Below are positions 1-5,172 of a DNA stretch of 6,048 nt, one piece after another (the stretch's first letter is position 1; each line of letters starts with the position of its first letter). The position numbers and the translations under genes are program-made. The notes below the pieces were generated by a model, which made no database searches, was not told the DNA's origin, and saw only the letters and a program-made list of their open reading frames with translations. This stretch comes from Anaerolineales bacterium. Lineage in GTDB: Bacteria > Chloroflexota > Anaerolineae > Anaerolineales > Villigracilaceae. The DNA is taken from the NCBI GenBank assembly GCA_028689195.1, contig JAQTWR010000180.1, positions 1-6,048 on the forward strand. The letters run 5' to 3'.

Positions 1-1275
1 GATAGCGCGGTAATGGTGATTGACGCGGCGAAAGGAATCGAGCCGCAAACGCTCAAACTCTTTGAAGTTTGCCGCAAACTCGGAATTCCCATTTTTACCT
101 TCGTCAATAAAATGGACAGACCCGCGCGCGATCCGCTGGATTTGTTGGACGAAATTAAAAAAGTATTGGGCATGGAACCCATCCCCATGAACTGGCCCAT
201 CGGCGACGGTCCGCTTTTCAAGGGCGTGTATGACCGCGCCTCGAAAGAAGTTTGCATCTTCGAACGCACCGAACGCAACGAGCGCATGGCGGTTGAAAAT
301 TTCATGTCTTTGGATGATCTCGTTAAAAATAACGTCTTGTCGCAAAAGCATTATGAAGAGACGGCGGAGAGCGTTCATCTTTTGGATGAAGCGGGCGTTG
401 TTTTCGATCACGCCAGCGTATTGAATGAAAAGCAAACCCCCGTTTTCTTTGGCAGCGCGTTGACCAATTTTGGCGTCAGTTTGTTTCTCGACGCGTTTGT
501 GAAATACGCGCCGCAGCCGCAGCCATATTCGAGCGACGCGGGCGTCATCGCTCCGAGCGCGGCGGATTTTTCTGGATTTGTCTTCAAGATACAGGCGAAT
601 ATGAATCCCAAACACCGCGACAGCGTGGCGTTTTTGCGAATCTGTTCGGGACGCTTCGAGCGCGGTATGGATTTGATCCACGCGCAAAGCGGAAAAAATA
701 TCCGTATGCTGCGCCCATATAAACCATTTGCCAACGAGCGCGAAATTTTGGATGAAGCCTTTGCCGGCGACGTGCTGGGAATTCCGAACACCGGCGATTT
801 TGCCATCGGCGATTCGCTTTGCGCGGGAACGGCGATCCGCTTTGCGCCACTGCCGCGTTTTCAGCCCGAGCATTTTGCCTTGCTGCGAAATACCGATTTG
901 AACAAACAAAAACAATTTGCAAAAGGCTTGCAGCAACTGGAAAGCGAAGGCGCGGTACAGGTTTTGTATAACGTCAACGCCTTCAAACGCGAGCCGATTT
1001 TGGCGGTCGTTGGGCAACTGCAATTTGATGTGGTGCAGGCGCGCTTGAAAGCCGAATATAACGTCCCGACGGAATTGGAACGCCTGCCGCATACGCTCAT
1101 GCGCTGGGTCAAAGGCGCGGATTCGGCGATTGAAAATTTATCCAACCGCAGCGAAGCCATCATTGCCCGCGATTCGCGCAATGAATTGGTTGCGCTGTTC
1201 ACCGCTCCATTTCTCTTGAAATATTATGTCGAGAAAAATCCCGACTTGCGGTTTGTAGATATTAATGAAGATTAG
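1..1275 (+). CDS. prfC: Peptide chain release factor 3 (RF3), 5'-truncated by the window edge
   Basis: RF3 is a cytoplasmic translational GTPase that removes RF1/RF2 from the ribosome after peptide release. The reading frame is open from base 1 and ends at TAG 1273-1275, giving 424 visible residues. RF3 of E. coli is about 529 aa, so roughly 105 N-terminal residues (P-loop, switch I and the DTPGH switch II) lie upstream; the in-frame ATG at 13 is internal. Visible residues 1-17 (MVIDAAKGIEPQT) follow switch II. NKMD (36-39) is the G4 guanine-specificity motif and FFGSALTNFGV (149-159) carries the G5 'SAL'. GFVFKIQANMNPKHRD (192-206), in domain II, is highly characteristic of RF3 rather than EF-G. 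Domain III includes EGAVQVLY and GQLQFDVVQARLKAEYNV (338-355). No frameshift or missing motif is seen. The gene is not functionally related to the downstream glp genes. The identification is secure. Confidence 0.95.
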   Translation, partial: DSAVMVIDAAKGIEPQTLKLFEVCRKLGIPIFTFVNKMDRPARDPLDLLDEIKKVLGMEPIPMNWPIGDGPLFKGVYDRASKEVCIFERTERNERMAVENFMSLDDLVKNNVLSQKHYEETAESVHLLDEAGVVFDHASVLNEKQTPVFFGSALTNFGVSLFLDAFVKYAPQPQPYSSDAGVIAPSAADFSGFVFKIQANMNPKHRDSVAFLRICSGRFERGMDLIHAQSGKNIRMLRPYKPFANEREILDEAFAGDVLGIPNTGDFAIGDSLCAGTAIRFAPLPRFQPEHFALLRNTDLNKQKQFAKGLQQLESEGAVQVLYNVNAFKREPILAVVGQLQFDVVQARLKAEYNVPTELERLPHTLMRWVKGADSAIENLSNRSEAIIARDSRNELVALFTAPFLLKYYVEKNPDLRFVDINED

Positions 1276-1324
1276 GGCGGCGCGGTATTTTTGATTTACA
1301 ATTAATTTAAGAAAGGACGCCGCC
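1276..1324 (+). promoter_or_regulatory. glpK leader: Shine-Dalgarno plus 7-nt inverted repeat around it
   Basis: AAGGA at 1313-1317 is a good Shine-Dalgarno site 7 nt before the glpK ATG and fixes that start. The 7 bases between it and the ATG (CGCCGCC, 1318-1324) are the exact reverse complement of GGCGGCG at 1276-1282, immediately after the prfC stop. In a transcript that continues from prfC the two arms could pair across a 35-nt AT-rich loop and cover the initiation region. A transcript started from the TACAAT box at 1297 would lack the left arm. The pairing is visible in the sequence; any regulatory effect is inferred. Confidence 0.4.
1297..1302 (+). promoter_or_regulatory. Possible -10 box (TACAAT) upstream of glpK
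   Basis: TACAAT matches the sigma-70 -10 consensus at five of six positions and sits in the AT-rich centre of the 49-bp prfC-glpK gap. Initiation about 7 nt downstream (near 1309) would give a leader of only about 15 nt that still includes the Shine-Dalgarno sequence. No convincing -35 hexamer is present 16-18 nt upstream (the stretch there is GC-rich prfC stop-codon sequence). The call rests on one hexamer and its position, so it is weak. Confidence 0.3.
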
Positions 1325-2827
1325 ATGTCAAAATATGTCGCCGCAATCGATCAGGGTACGACTAGCACGCGCTTCATAATCTTCGATCACAGCGGAAATG
1401 TAATCGCTGTTGACCAAAAAGAACACCGTCAAATCTTTCCCAAGCCCGGCTGGGTCGAGCATGATCCGCTGGAAATTTGGGAGCGGACGCGGGAGGTGAT
1501 GAGCGGGGCGTTGGGAAAATTGGACGAAGGTCAAATGTCGCAGGTTGAGATCGCCGCCATTGGCGTGACCAATCAACGCGAGACGACGGTCGTTTGGGAT
1601 AAGAAAACGGGCAAGCCCGTATATAACGCCATCGTTTGGCAGGATACGCGGACAGACGCCATCATTTCAAAATTTGCCAAAGACGGCGGACAAGATCGCT
1701 TCCGCAAGAAAACAGGACTTCCGCTTGCCACATATTTTTCGGGACCAAAAATCAAATGGATTTTGGATAACGTCAAAGGCGCGAGAGCGAAAGCCCAAAA
1801 AGGGGAGTTGCTATTCGGCAACATGGATACATGGCTCATCTGGAATTTAACCGGCGCGCACGTCACCGATGTGACCAACGCCTCGCGTACGATGTTGATG
1901 AATCTCAAAACATTAAATTGGGATGACGAGATTCTAAAGGTCATGGGCGTTCCGCGCGCGATGCTGCCGCAAATAAAATCATCCTCGGAAATTTACGGCG
2001 TCGTTGGGGCGATTCACGAATCGCTCTTGCGGGGCGTCCCCGTCGCGGGCGACCTCGGCGACCAGCAAGCCGCGCTCTTCGGTCAGACTTGTTTCAAGGC
2101 GGGCGAGGCGAAGAATACTTACGGCACGGGCTGCTTTATGTTAATGAATACGGGCGAAAAGCCCGTGCAAAGTAAGGCGGGGTTGCTCACCACGCTTGGA
2201 TATAAAATCGGAAACCGCAAAGCCGTGTACGCGCTCGAAGGTTCGATTGCTATCGCGGGCGCGTTGGTTCAGTGGCTGCGCGATAATCTTGGTTTGATAG
2301 AAAAATCATCAGATGTGGAATCTTTGGCGGCAACGGTGGAAGATAGCGGCGGCATTTATTTTGTCCCCGCGTTTTCAGGATTGTACGCCCCGTATTGGAA
2401 GTCTAACGCGCGCGGAGTTATCGCGGGCTTGACGCGTTTCGTCAATAAAGGTCACATTGCGCGCGCCGCGCTCGAAGCCACCGCCTATCAAACCCGCGAA
2501 GTGCTGGACGCGATGGAAAAAGATTCGGGCGTGAAACTCCGCGCGCTAAAAGCGGATGGGGGCATGGTCTTCAATGAAACGCTGATGCAGTTCCAATCCG
2601 ATATTTTGAATGTTCCGGTCGTGCGCCCAAAAGTTGCCGAAACGACCGCGCTCGGCGCGGCATACGCGGCGGGACTCGCCGTCGGTTTTTGGAAAGACTT
2701 CGACGAGCTGCGCGCCAATTGGGGACGCGACAAGGAATGGAAACCCCAAATGAAAGCGCCCCGCCGAAAGAAGTTATACTTGGGTTGGAAGAAAGCCGTC
2801 ACGCGCGCGTTTGATTGGACTAATTAA
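1325..2827 (+). CDS. glpK: Glycerol kinase
   Basis: This enzyme phosphorylates glycerol with ATP to sn-glycerol 3-phosphate in the cytoplasm, the committed step of glycerol use. It is complete at 500 aa, the usual length for the FGGY family. The N-terminal phosphate-binding motif is DQGTTSTRF (9-17). By comparison with E. coli GlpK the glycerol ligands are R85 and E86 (NQRET), Y137, the catalytic base D246 ([10 protein letters not shown], 245-254) and F271. FGGY signature 1 is FSGPKIKW (138-145). The C-terminal ATP domain has TYGTGCF (265-271) and [18 protein letters not shown] (410-427). The start is supported by AAGGA 7 nt upstream. The loop around 228-238 has neither the E. coli fructose-bisphosphate site (GGKGG-type) nor the HFYG histidine motif phosphorylated by HPr in many Firmicutes, and the C-terminus lacks the E. 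coli IIA-Glc contact segment. It is separated from glpD only by the GxxExxY module, so an ancestral glpK-glpD operon is likely. Confidence 0.97.
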   Translation: MSKYVAAIDQGTTSTRFIIFDHSGNVIAVDQKEHRQIFPKPGWVEHDPLEIWERTREVMSGALGKLDEGQMSQVEIAAIGVTNQRETTVVWDKKTGKPVYNAIVWQDTRTDAIISKFAKDGGQDRFRKKTGLPLATYFSGPKIKWILDNVKGARAKAQKGELLFGNMDTWLIWNLTGAHVTDVTNASRTMLMNLKTLNWDDEILKVMGVPRAMLPQIKSSSEIYGVVGAIHESLLRGVPVAGDLGDQQAALFGQTCFKAGEAKNTYGTGCFMLMNTGEKPVQSKAGLLTTLGYKIGNRKAVYALEGSIAIAGALVQWLRDNLGLIEKSSDVESLAATVEDSGGIYFVPAFSGLYAPYWKSNARGVIAGLTRFVNKGHIARAALEATAYQTREVLDAMEKDSGVKLRALKADGGMVFNETLMQFQSDILNVPVVRPKVAETTALGAAYAAGLAVGFWKDFDELRANWGRDKEWKPQMKAPRRKKLYLGWKKAVTRAFDWTN

Positions 2828-2851
2828 TAGACTCTTGCAAAAAATCTTTTT

Positions 2852-2884
2852 GCCGCGAATTACGCGGATTTTCACCGATTTTTT
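2852..2884 (+). repeat. Left 33-bp arm of the inverted repeat flanking the GxxExxY gene
   Basis: This arm begins GCCGCGAATTACGCGG and is built from degenerate CG(A/G)ATT units spaced about 9-11 nt (2856-2861, 2865-2870, 2876-2880), ending in a T run. Compared without gaps to the reverse complement of 3406-3438 it matches at 26 of 33 positions, including the first six and the last eight bases. It starts 24 nt after the glpK stop and is the left boundary of the presumed inserted module. Confidence 0.8.
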
Positions 2885-2917
2885 AACCAATTCGCTTGAA
2901 TTCGTAAAATCAGCGGC
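2885..2917 (-). repeat. Second, inverted copy of the repeat completing an imperfect palindrome
   Basis: The reverse complement of this stretch begins GCCGCTGATTTTACGAATT. It matches the left arm (2852-2884) at 19 of 33 positions, and the reverse complement of the right arm (3406-3438) at 23 of 33. Together 2852-2917 form a 66-bp imperfect palindrome that could extrude as a cruciform or fold as an RNA hairpin. Confidence 0.6.
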
Positions 2918-2969
2918 TAAAAATAGCGAACATAAATTATTGCGTTACTTATTCAAGATGCCCGGTTTT

Positions 2970-2992
2970 TGTCGCGAATTATCGTTGATTTG
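2970..2992 (+). repeat. Third, partial direct copy of the repeat unit
   Basis: TGTCGCGAATTATCGTTGAT repeats the first two units of the left arm (GCCGCGAATTACGCGGATT) with one inserted T and a few substitutions. It is in the same orientation as 2852-2884 and lies about 30 nt upstream of the GxxExxY start codon. The match is short, so it is offered as a degenerate copy rather than a certain one. Confidence 0.5.
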
Positions 2993-3012
2993 GTTTGTAG
3001 AAATATTTATTC

Positions 3013-3019
3013 GGGAGGA
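3013..3019 (+). promoter_or_regulatory. Shine-Dalgarno sequence of the GxxExxY gene, unusually close to ATG
   Basis: GGGAGGA is an excellent anti-16S match, but only 2 nt (TC) separate it from the ATG at 3022, or 3 nt from the GGAGG core. The next in-frame ATG is residue 18, inside the conserved domain, and no in-frame GTG or TTG lies just downstream, so the 3022 start is kept. Initiation may be suboptimal. Confidence 0.6.
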
Positions 3020-3021
3020 TC

Positions 3022-3456
3022 ATGGTTGAATTACTTTATAAACACTTGTCCTTCGCTATTATAGGCGCTGCAATGGAGGTGTATAACATTCTTGGTTCGG
3101 GTTTTCTTGAAGCAGTTTATCAAGTTGCGCTTGAAAAAAAGTTATCCCTTCGTGGGATTCCTTTTGACCGTAAGGTAAAGTTGCCCGTGTCGTATAAAGG
3201 CGAATTGATAGGCGAGTATGAAGCCGATATTGTAGTGGATGAAAAAATCATAGTGGAAGTAAAATCAATTTCCCGATTTAATTCCGCTCATGAAGCGCAA
3301 GCCGTTCACTATTTGACTGCAACTGGTTTGCAACTGGCGCTCCTCATAAATTTCGGCGCGGGCTCTCTGGAGTATCGGCGCATGATTAAATCAGAAAAAC
3401 AAATTAAAAAATCCGCGTCAATCAGCGAAATCCGCGGCTTAAATTCTCTTGGATAA
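3022..3456 (+). CDS. GxxExxY protein, PD-(D/E)XK nuclease-like family (TIGR04256/PDDEXK_3 type)
   Basis: This is a 144-aa protein of a widespread small family with no settled biological role. The fold relates it to PD-(D/E)XK nucleases, but activity should not be assumed. The family motif is G27-F-L-E30-A-V-Y33. Nuclease-like active-site residues are D69 (EADIVV) and E79-V-K81, with E30 as a possible extra acidic residue. Q93-x-x-x-Y97 (in HEAQAVHYL) is the fourth conserved motif. The strand LALLINFG (105-112) closes the conserved domain. Residues 129-139 are encoded exactly by the right inverted-repeat arm, and LNSLG ends the protein, so the C-terminal tail looks repeat-derived rather than conserved. 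There is no signal peptide or membrane segment. The gene is flanked by repeats, has lower GC than its neighbours, and its TAA lies 2 nt before the glpD ATG. Family assignment is firm; function is unknown. Confidence 0.9.
   Translation: MVELLYKHLSFAIIGAAMEVYNILGSGFLEAVYQVALEKKLSLRGIPFDRKVKLPVSYKGELIGEYEADIVVDEKIIVEVKSISRFNSAHEAQAVHYLTATGLQLALLINFGAGSLEYRRMIKSEKQIKKSASISEIRGLNSLG
3406..3438 (-). repeat. Right 33-bp arm of the inverted repeat, overlapping the 3' end of the GxxExxY gene
   Basis: The reverse complement starts GCCGCGGATTTCGCTGATT and matches 2852-2884 at 26 of 33 positions without gaps. It begins exactly on a codon boundary, encodes 11 residues (KKSASISEIRG), and ends 20 nt before the glpD start codon. 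In an RNA running from glpK to glpD this arm could pair with the left arm over about 520 nt. Confidence 0.8.
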
Positions 3457-3458
3457 AA

Positions 3459-5150
3459 ATGAATCGAACCGAAATTCTTTCCTCTCTCAAAGCAAACCCC
3501 GAAGTCTCTGTGCTGATCGTTGGCGCGGGGATTAACGGCATTGGCGTTTTCCGCGACCTCGCATTGAACGGCGTGGACGTGCTGCTCGTTGACCGTGCGG
3601 ATTTTTGTTCGGGCGCGAGCGCCGCGTCTTCGCACATGGCGCACGGCGGCATCCGCTATTTAGAGAACGGCGAATTCCGTCTCGTGCGCGAAGCGGTGCG
3701 CGAACGCAATCGCATGATTCAAAATGCGCCGCACATTGTCGCGCCGCTGCCCACCACAATTCCCATGTTCAAATATCTTTCGGGCATTTTGAACGCGCCC
3801 TTCAAATTTCTTGGCTGGCTCGAGAAACCCTCCGAGCGCGGTTCGCTGATTATCAAACTCGGTTTGATGATGTACGACGCGTACACCGGCAAAACGCGGA
3901 CGGTTCCGCGCCATCAATTTCTTTCCCGCGCCGAATCGCTGAAGCGTTGGAATCGCCTGAATCCAAAAATTGTCAACACGGCAACTTACTACGACGGCTT
4001 GATTTCCAACCCCGAAAGACTCGCGCTCGAAATTTTGATGGACGCCGAAGCCGATAATCCCAACGCGCGCGCGCTGAATTATGTCGGTATGGTCGGCGGC
4101 GAGCAGGAGACGATTTTCTTGCGCGACGAACTAAGCGGCGAGACGTATCCCGTCCGCCCGAAGTTGGTCGTCAACGCGGCAGGTCCGTGGATTGATTTTG
4201 CCAACTCCAATCTTGGCATATCCACGCGCTATATCGGCGGCACAAAAGGCTCGCATATCGTCGTGGATAATCCCGAACTGCGCGCGGCAATAGGCGGAAA
4301 CGAATTTTTCTTCGAGAATAAAGACGGGCGCATCGTGCTCATCTTCCCGTTGTTTGACCGCGTCTTGCTTGGCACGTCTGACATCAAAATCGAAAACCCC
4401 GACGAAGCGCGCTGCACCGACGAAGAAATAGATTATTTTATTGACCTAATCGCGCGCGTTTTCCCTTCGATCAAAGTAACGCGCGAGCAAGTCGTGTTCC
4501 GCTTTACGGGCGTTCGTCCGCTTGGCAGCAGCGGCGCAAAAACAACGGGACAGTACAGCCGCGACCACCACATCGAAGTATTAAGCGGCGAGTGGACGCA
4601 TCTCGCCTTCCCCATTTATTCCCTCGTCGGCGGAAAGTGGACTTCGTTCCGCGCGTTTTCCGAACAAGCCGCCGATAAAGTTTTGGCGTTCTTTAATAAA
4701 CAACGTCTCAAGAACACGCGCGATCTTCCCATCGGCGGCGGGCGCGGTTACTCGAAGGACGCCGACGAACAAAAACGTCAAATTGACGGTCTCGCCGCGT
4801 GGACGGGACTCGGCAAAGAACGGCTGCAAGTTTTGTATGCGCGCTATGGTTCGCGGGCTGAATCGGTCGCGACGTTTATCAAACGCGCCGAAGACGCGTC
4901 GCTGAGTTCCGCGCCCGATTATTCGCGCCGCGAACTCATGTTCCTAGCCCAATACGAAAAAGTCGTTCATCTCGACGATTTGCTTTTGCGCCGTTCCATG
5001 CTTGCCATGCTCGGACGTTTGACAAAAGATTCTGTGATCGAGGTTGCAAACGCGGCGGGCGAAGCGCTGGACTGGAACGACGAGCAGAAAAATAGCGAGA
5101 TGGAACGCGCGCTTCGGCTGCTCGACGATATGTACGGGGTCAGGTTGTGA
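3459..5150 (+). CDS. glpD: FAD-dependent glycerol-3-phosphate dehydrogenase
   Basis: This enzyme oxidises sn-glycerol 3-phosphate to dihydroxyacetone phosphate and passes electrons through FAD to quinone at the cytoplasmic membrane. It follows GlpK in the pathway. It is complete at 563 aa, in the normal range for GlpD. The Rossmann FAD motif is G22-A-G24-I-N-G27 with D45 at the end of the second strand. SSHMAHGGIRYLE (57-69) is the family FAD/substrate region, though many homologues read SSKLIHGGLRYLE. Other conserved blocks are VVNAAGPWID (237-246), GTKGSHIVV (261-269), FTGVRPL (349-355) and GGKWTSFR (391-398). The C-terminal DAO_C domain includes HLDDLLLRR (505-513). There is no C-terminal iron-sulfur domain, so it is GlpD-like rather than anaerobic GlpA. 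Residues about 103-134 contain a hydrophobic insertion relative to E. coli GlpD. ATG 3459 has only GGA (3451-3453), inside the preceding gene's last codon, as ribosome binding site, which suggests coupled translation. Confidence 0.93.
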   Translation: MNRTEILSSLKANPEVSVLIVGAGINGIGVFRDLALNGVDVLLVDRADFCSGASAASSHMAHGGIRYLENGEFRLVREAVRERNRMIQNAPHIVAPLPTTIPMFKYLSGILNAPFKFLGWLEKPSERGSLIIKLGLMMYDAYTGKTRTVPRHQFLSRAESLKRWNRLNPKIVNTATYYDGLISNPERLALEILMDAEADNPNARALNYVGMVGGEQETIFLRDELSGETYPVRPKLVVNAAGPWIDFANSNLGISTRYIGGTKGSHIVVDNPELRAAIGGNEFFFENKDGRIVLIFPLFDRVLLGTSDIKIENPDEARCTDEEIDYFIDLIARVFPSIKVTREQVVFRFTGVRPLGSSGAKTTGQYSRDHHIEVLSGEWTHLAFPIYSLVGGKWTSFRAFSEQAADKVLAFFNKQRLKNTRDLPIGGGRGYSKDADEQKRQIDGLAAWTGLGKERLQVLYARYGSRAESVATFIKRAEDASLSSAPDYSRRELMFLAQYEKVVHLDDLLLRRSMLAMLGRLTKDSVIEVANAAGEALDWNDEQKNSEMERALRLLDDMYGVRL

Positions 5151-5156
5151 GGCGGG

Positions 5157-5162
5157 TATAAT
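5157..5162 (+). promoter_or_regulatory. Consensus -10 box (TATAAT) directly upstream of the glycosyltransferase
   Basis: TATAAT is a perfect sigma-70 -10 hexamer lying 6 nt after the glpD stop and ending 10 nt before the ATG at 5173. Initiation about 7 nt downstream would be at roughly 5169-5170, giving a leader of only 3-4 nt with no Shine-Dalgarno sequence. No recognisable -35 hexamer lies 16-18 nt upstream. A (near-)leaderless promoter is the simplest reading, and it would make the glycosyltransferase a unit separate from glpD. Confidence 0.55.
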
Positions 5163-5172
5163 TGCGCCCTGT

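Larger units (their letters stand above)
2828..3021. other. AT-rich repeat-bearing spacer without a credible gene
   Basis: This 194-bp gap between glpK and the GxxExxY gene is clearly more AT-rich than the metabolic genes. A short frame crossing it (2811-3029) only translates the repeat units, producing the PRITRIFTDF-like peptide typical of such repeats, and has no ribosome binding site or domain. The gap holds an imperfect 66-bp palindrome (2852-2917), a third partial copy of the same repeat (about 2970-2992) and the Shine-Dalgarno site for the next gene. No strong factor-independent terminator for glpK and no convincing promoter were found. Confidence 0.7.
2852..3438 (+). mobile_element. 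Candidate repeat-bounded GxxExxY module inserted between glpK and glpD
   Basis: A 587-bp segment is bounded by 33-bp inverted repeats (26/33 identical) and carries a single gene for a PD-(D/E)XK-like GxxExxY protein. Its coding part is about 42% GC by hand count, against about 50-55% in sampled stretches of the flanking genes. It interrupts two genes of one pathway that would be expected side by side. No transposase is present and no clear target-site duplication is visible; only CTCTTG at 2832-2837 and 3446-3451 is shared outside the arms. The segment looks like a non-autonomous or horizontally acquired cassette, but mobility is inferred. Confidence 0.5.

Noticed and set aside
408..806. Open - strand frame inside prfC (132 codons)
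   Set aside because: It is antisense to a strongly conserved RF3 coding region, with no domain, no start signal and GC-biased composition that explains the openness.
1573..1944. Open - strand frame inside glpK (123 codons)
   Set aside because: It is a shadow of the conserved FGGY coding frame, with no recognisable product or ribosome binding site.
2837..2853. Perfect 7-bp inverted repeat GCAAAAA / TTTTTGC with a 3-nt loop after glpK, considered as a terminator
   Set aside because: The stem is almost all A-T with two G-C pairs and no following T run, so it is too weak for a factor-independent terminator. It may only be A/T-tract coincidence at the repeat boundary.
2985..3010. TTGATT followed by TATTTA as a promoter for the GxxExxY gene
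   Set aside because: The spacing between hexamers is about 13 nt, too short for a sigma-70 promoter, and AT-rich DNA yields such matches easily.
2811..3029. Short + strand frame of 72 codons between glpK and the GxxExxY gene
   Set aside because: It overlaps the end of glpK, has no ribosome binding site, and its PRITRIFTDF-like sequence is a translation of the repeat units.
3605..4057. + strand alternative frame of 150 codons within glpD
   Set aside because: The peptide is rich in Arg, Ala and His, typical of an out-of-frame reading of GC-rich DNA, and glpD motifs are intact in the other frame.
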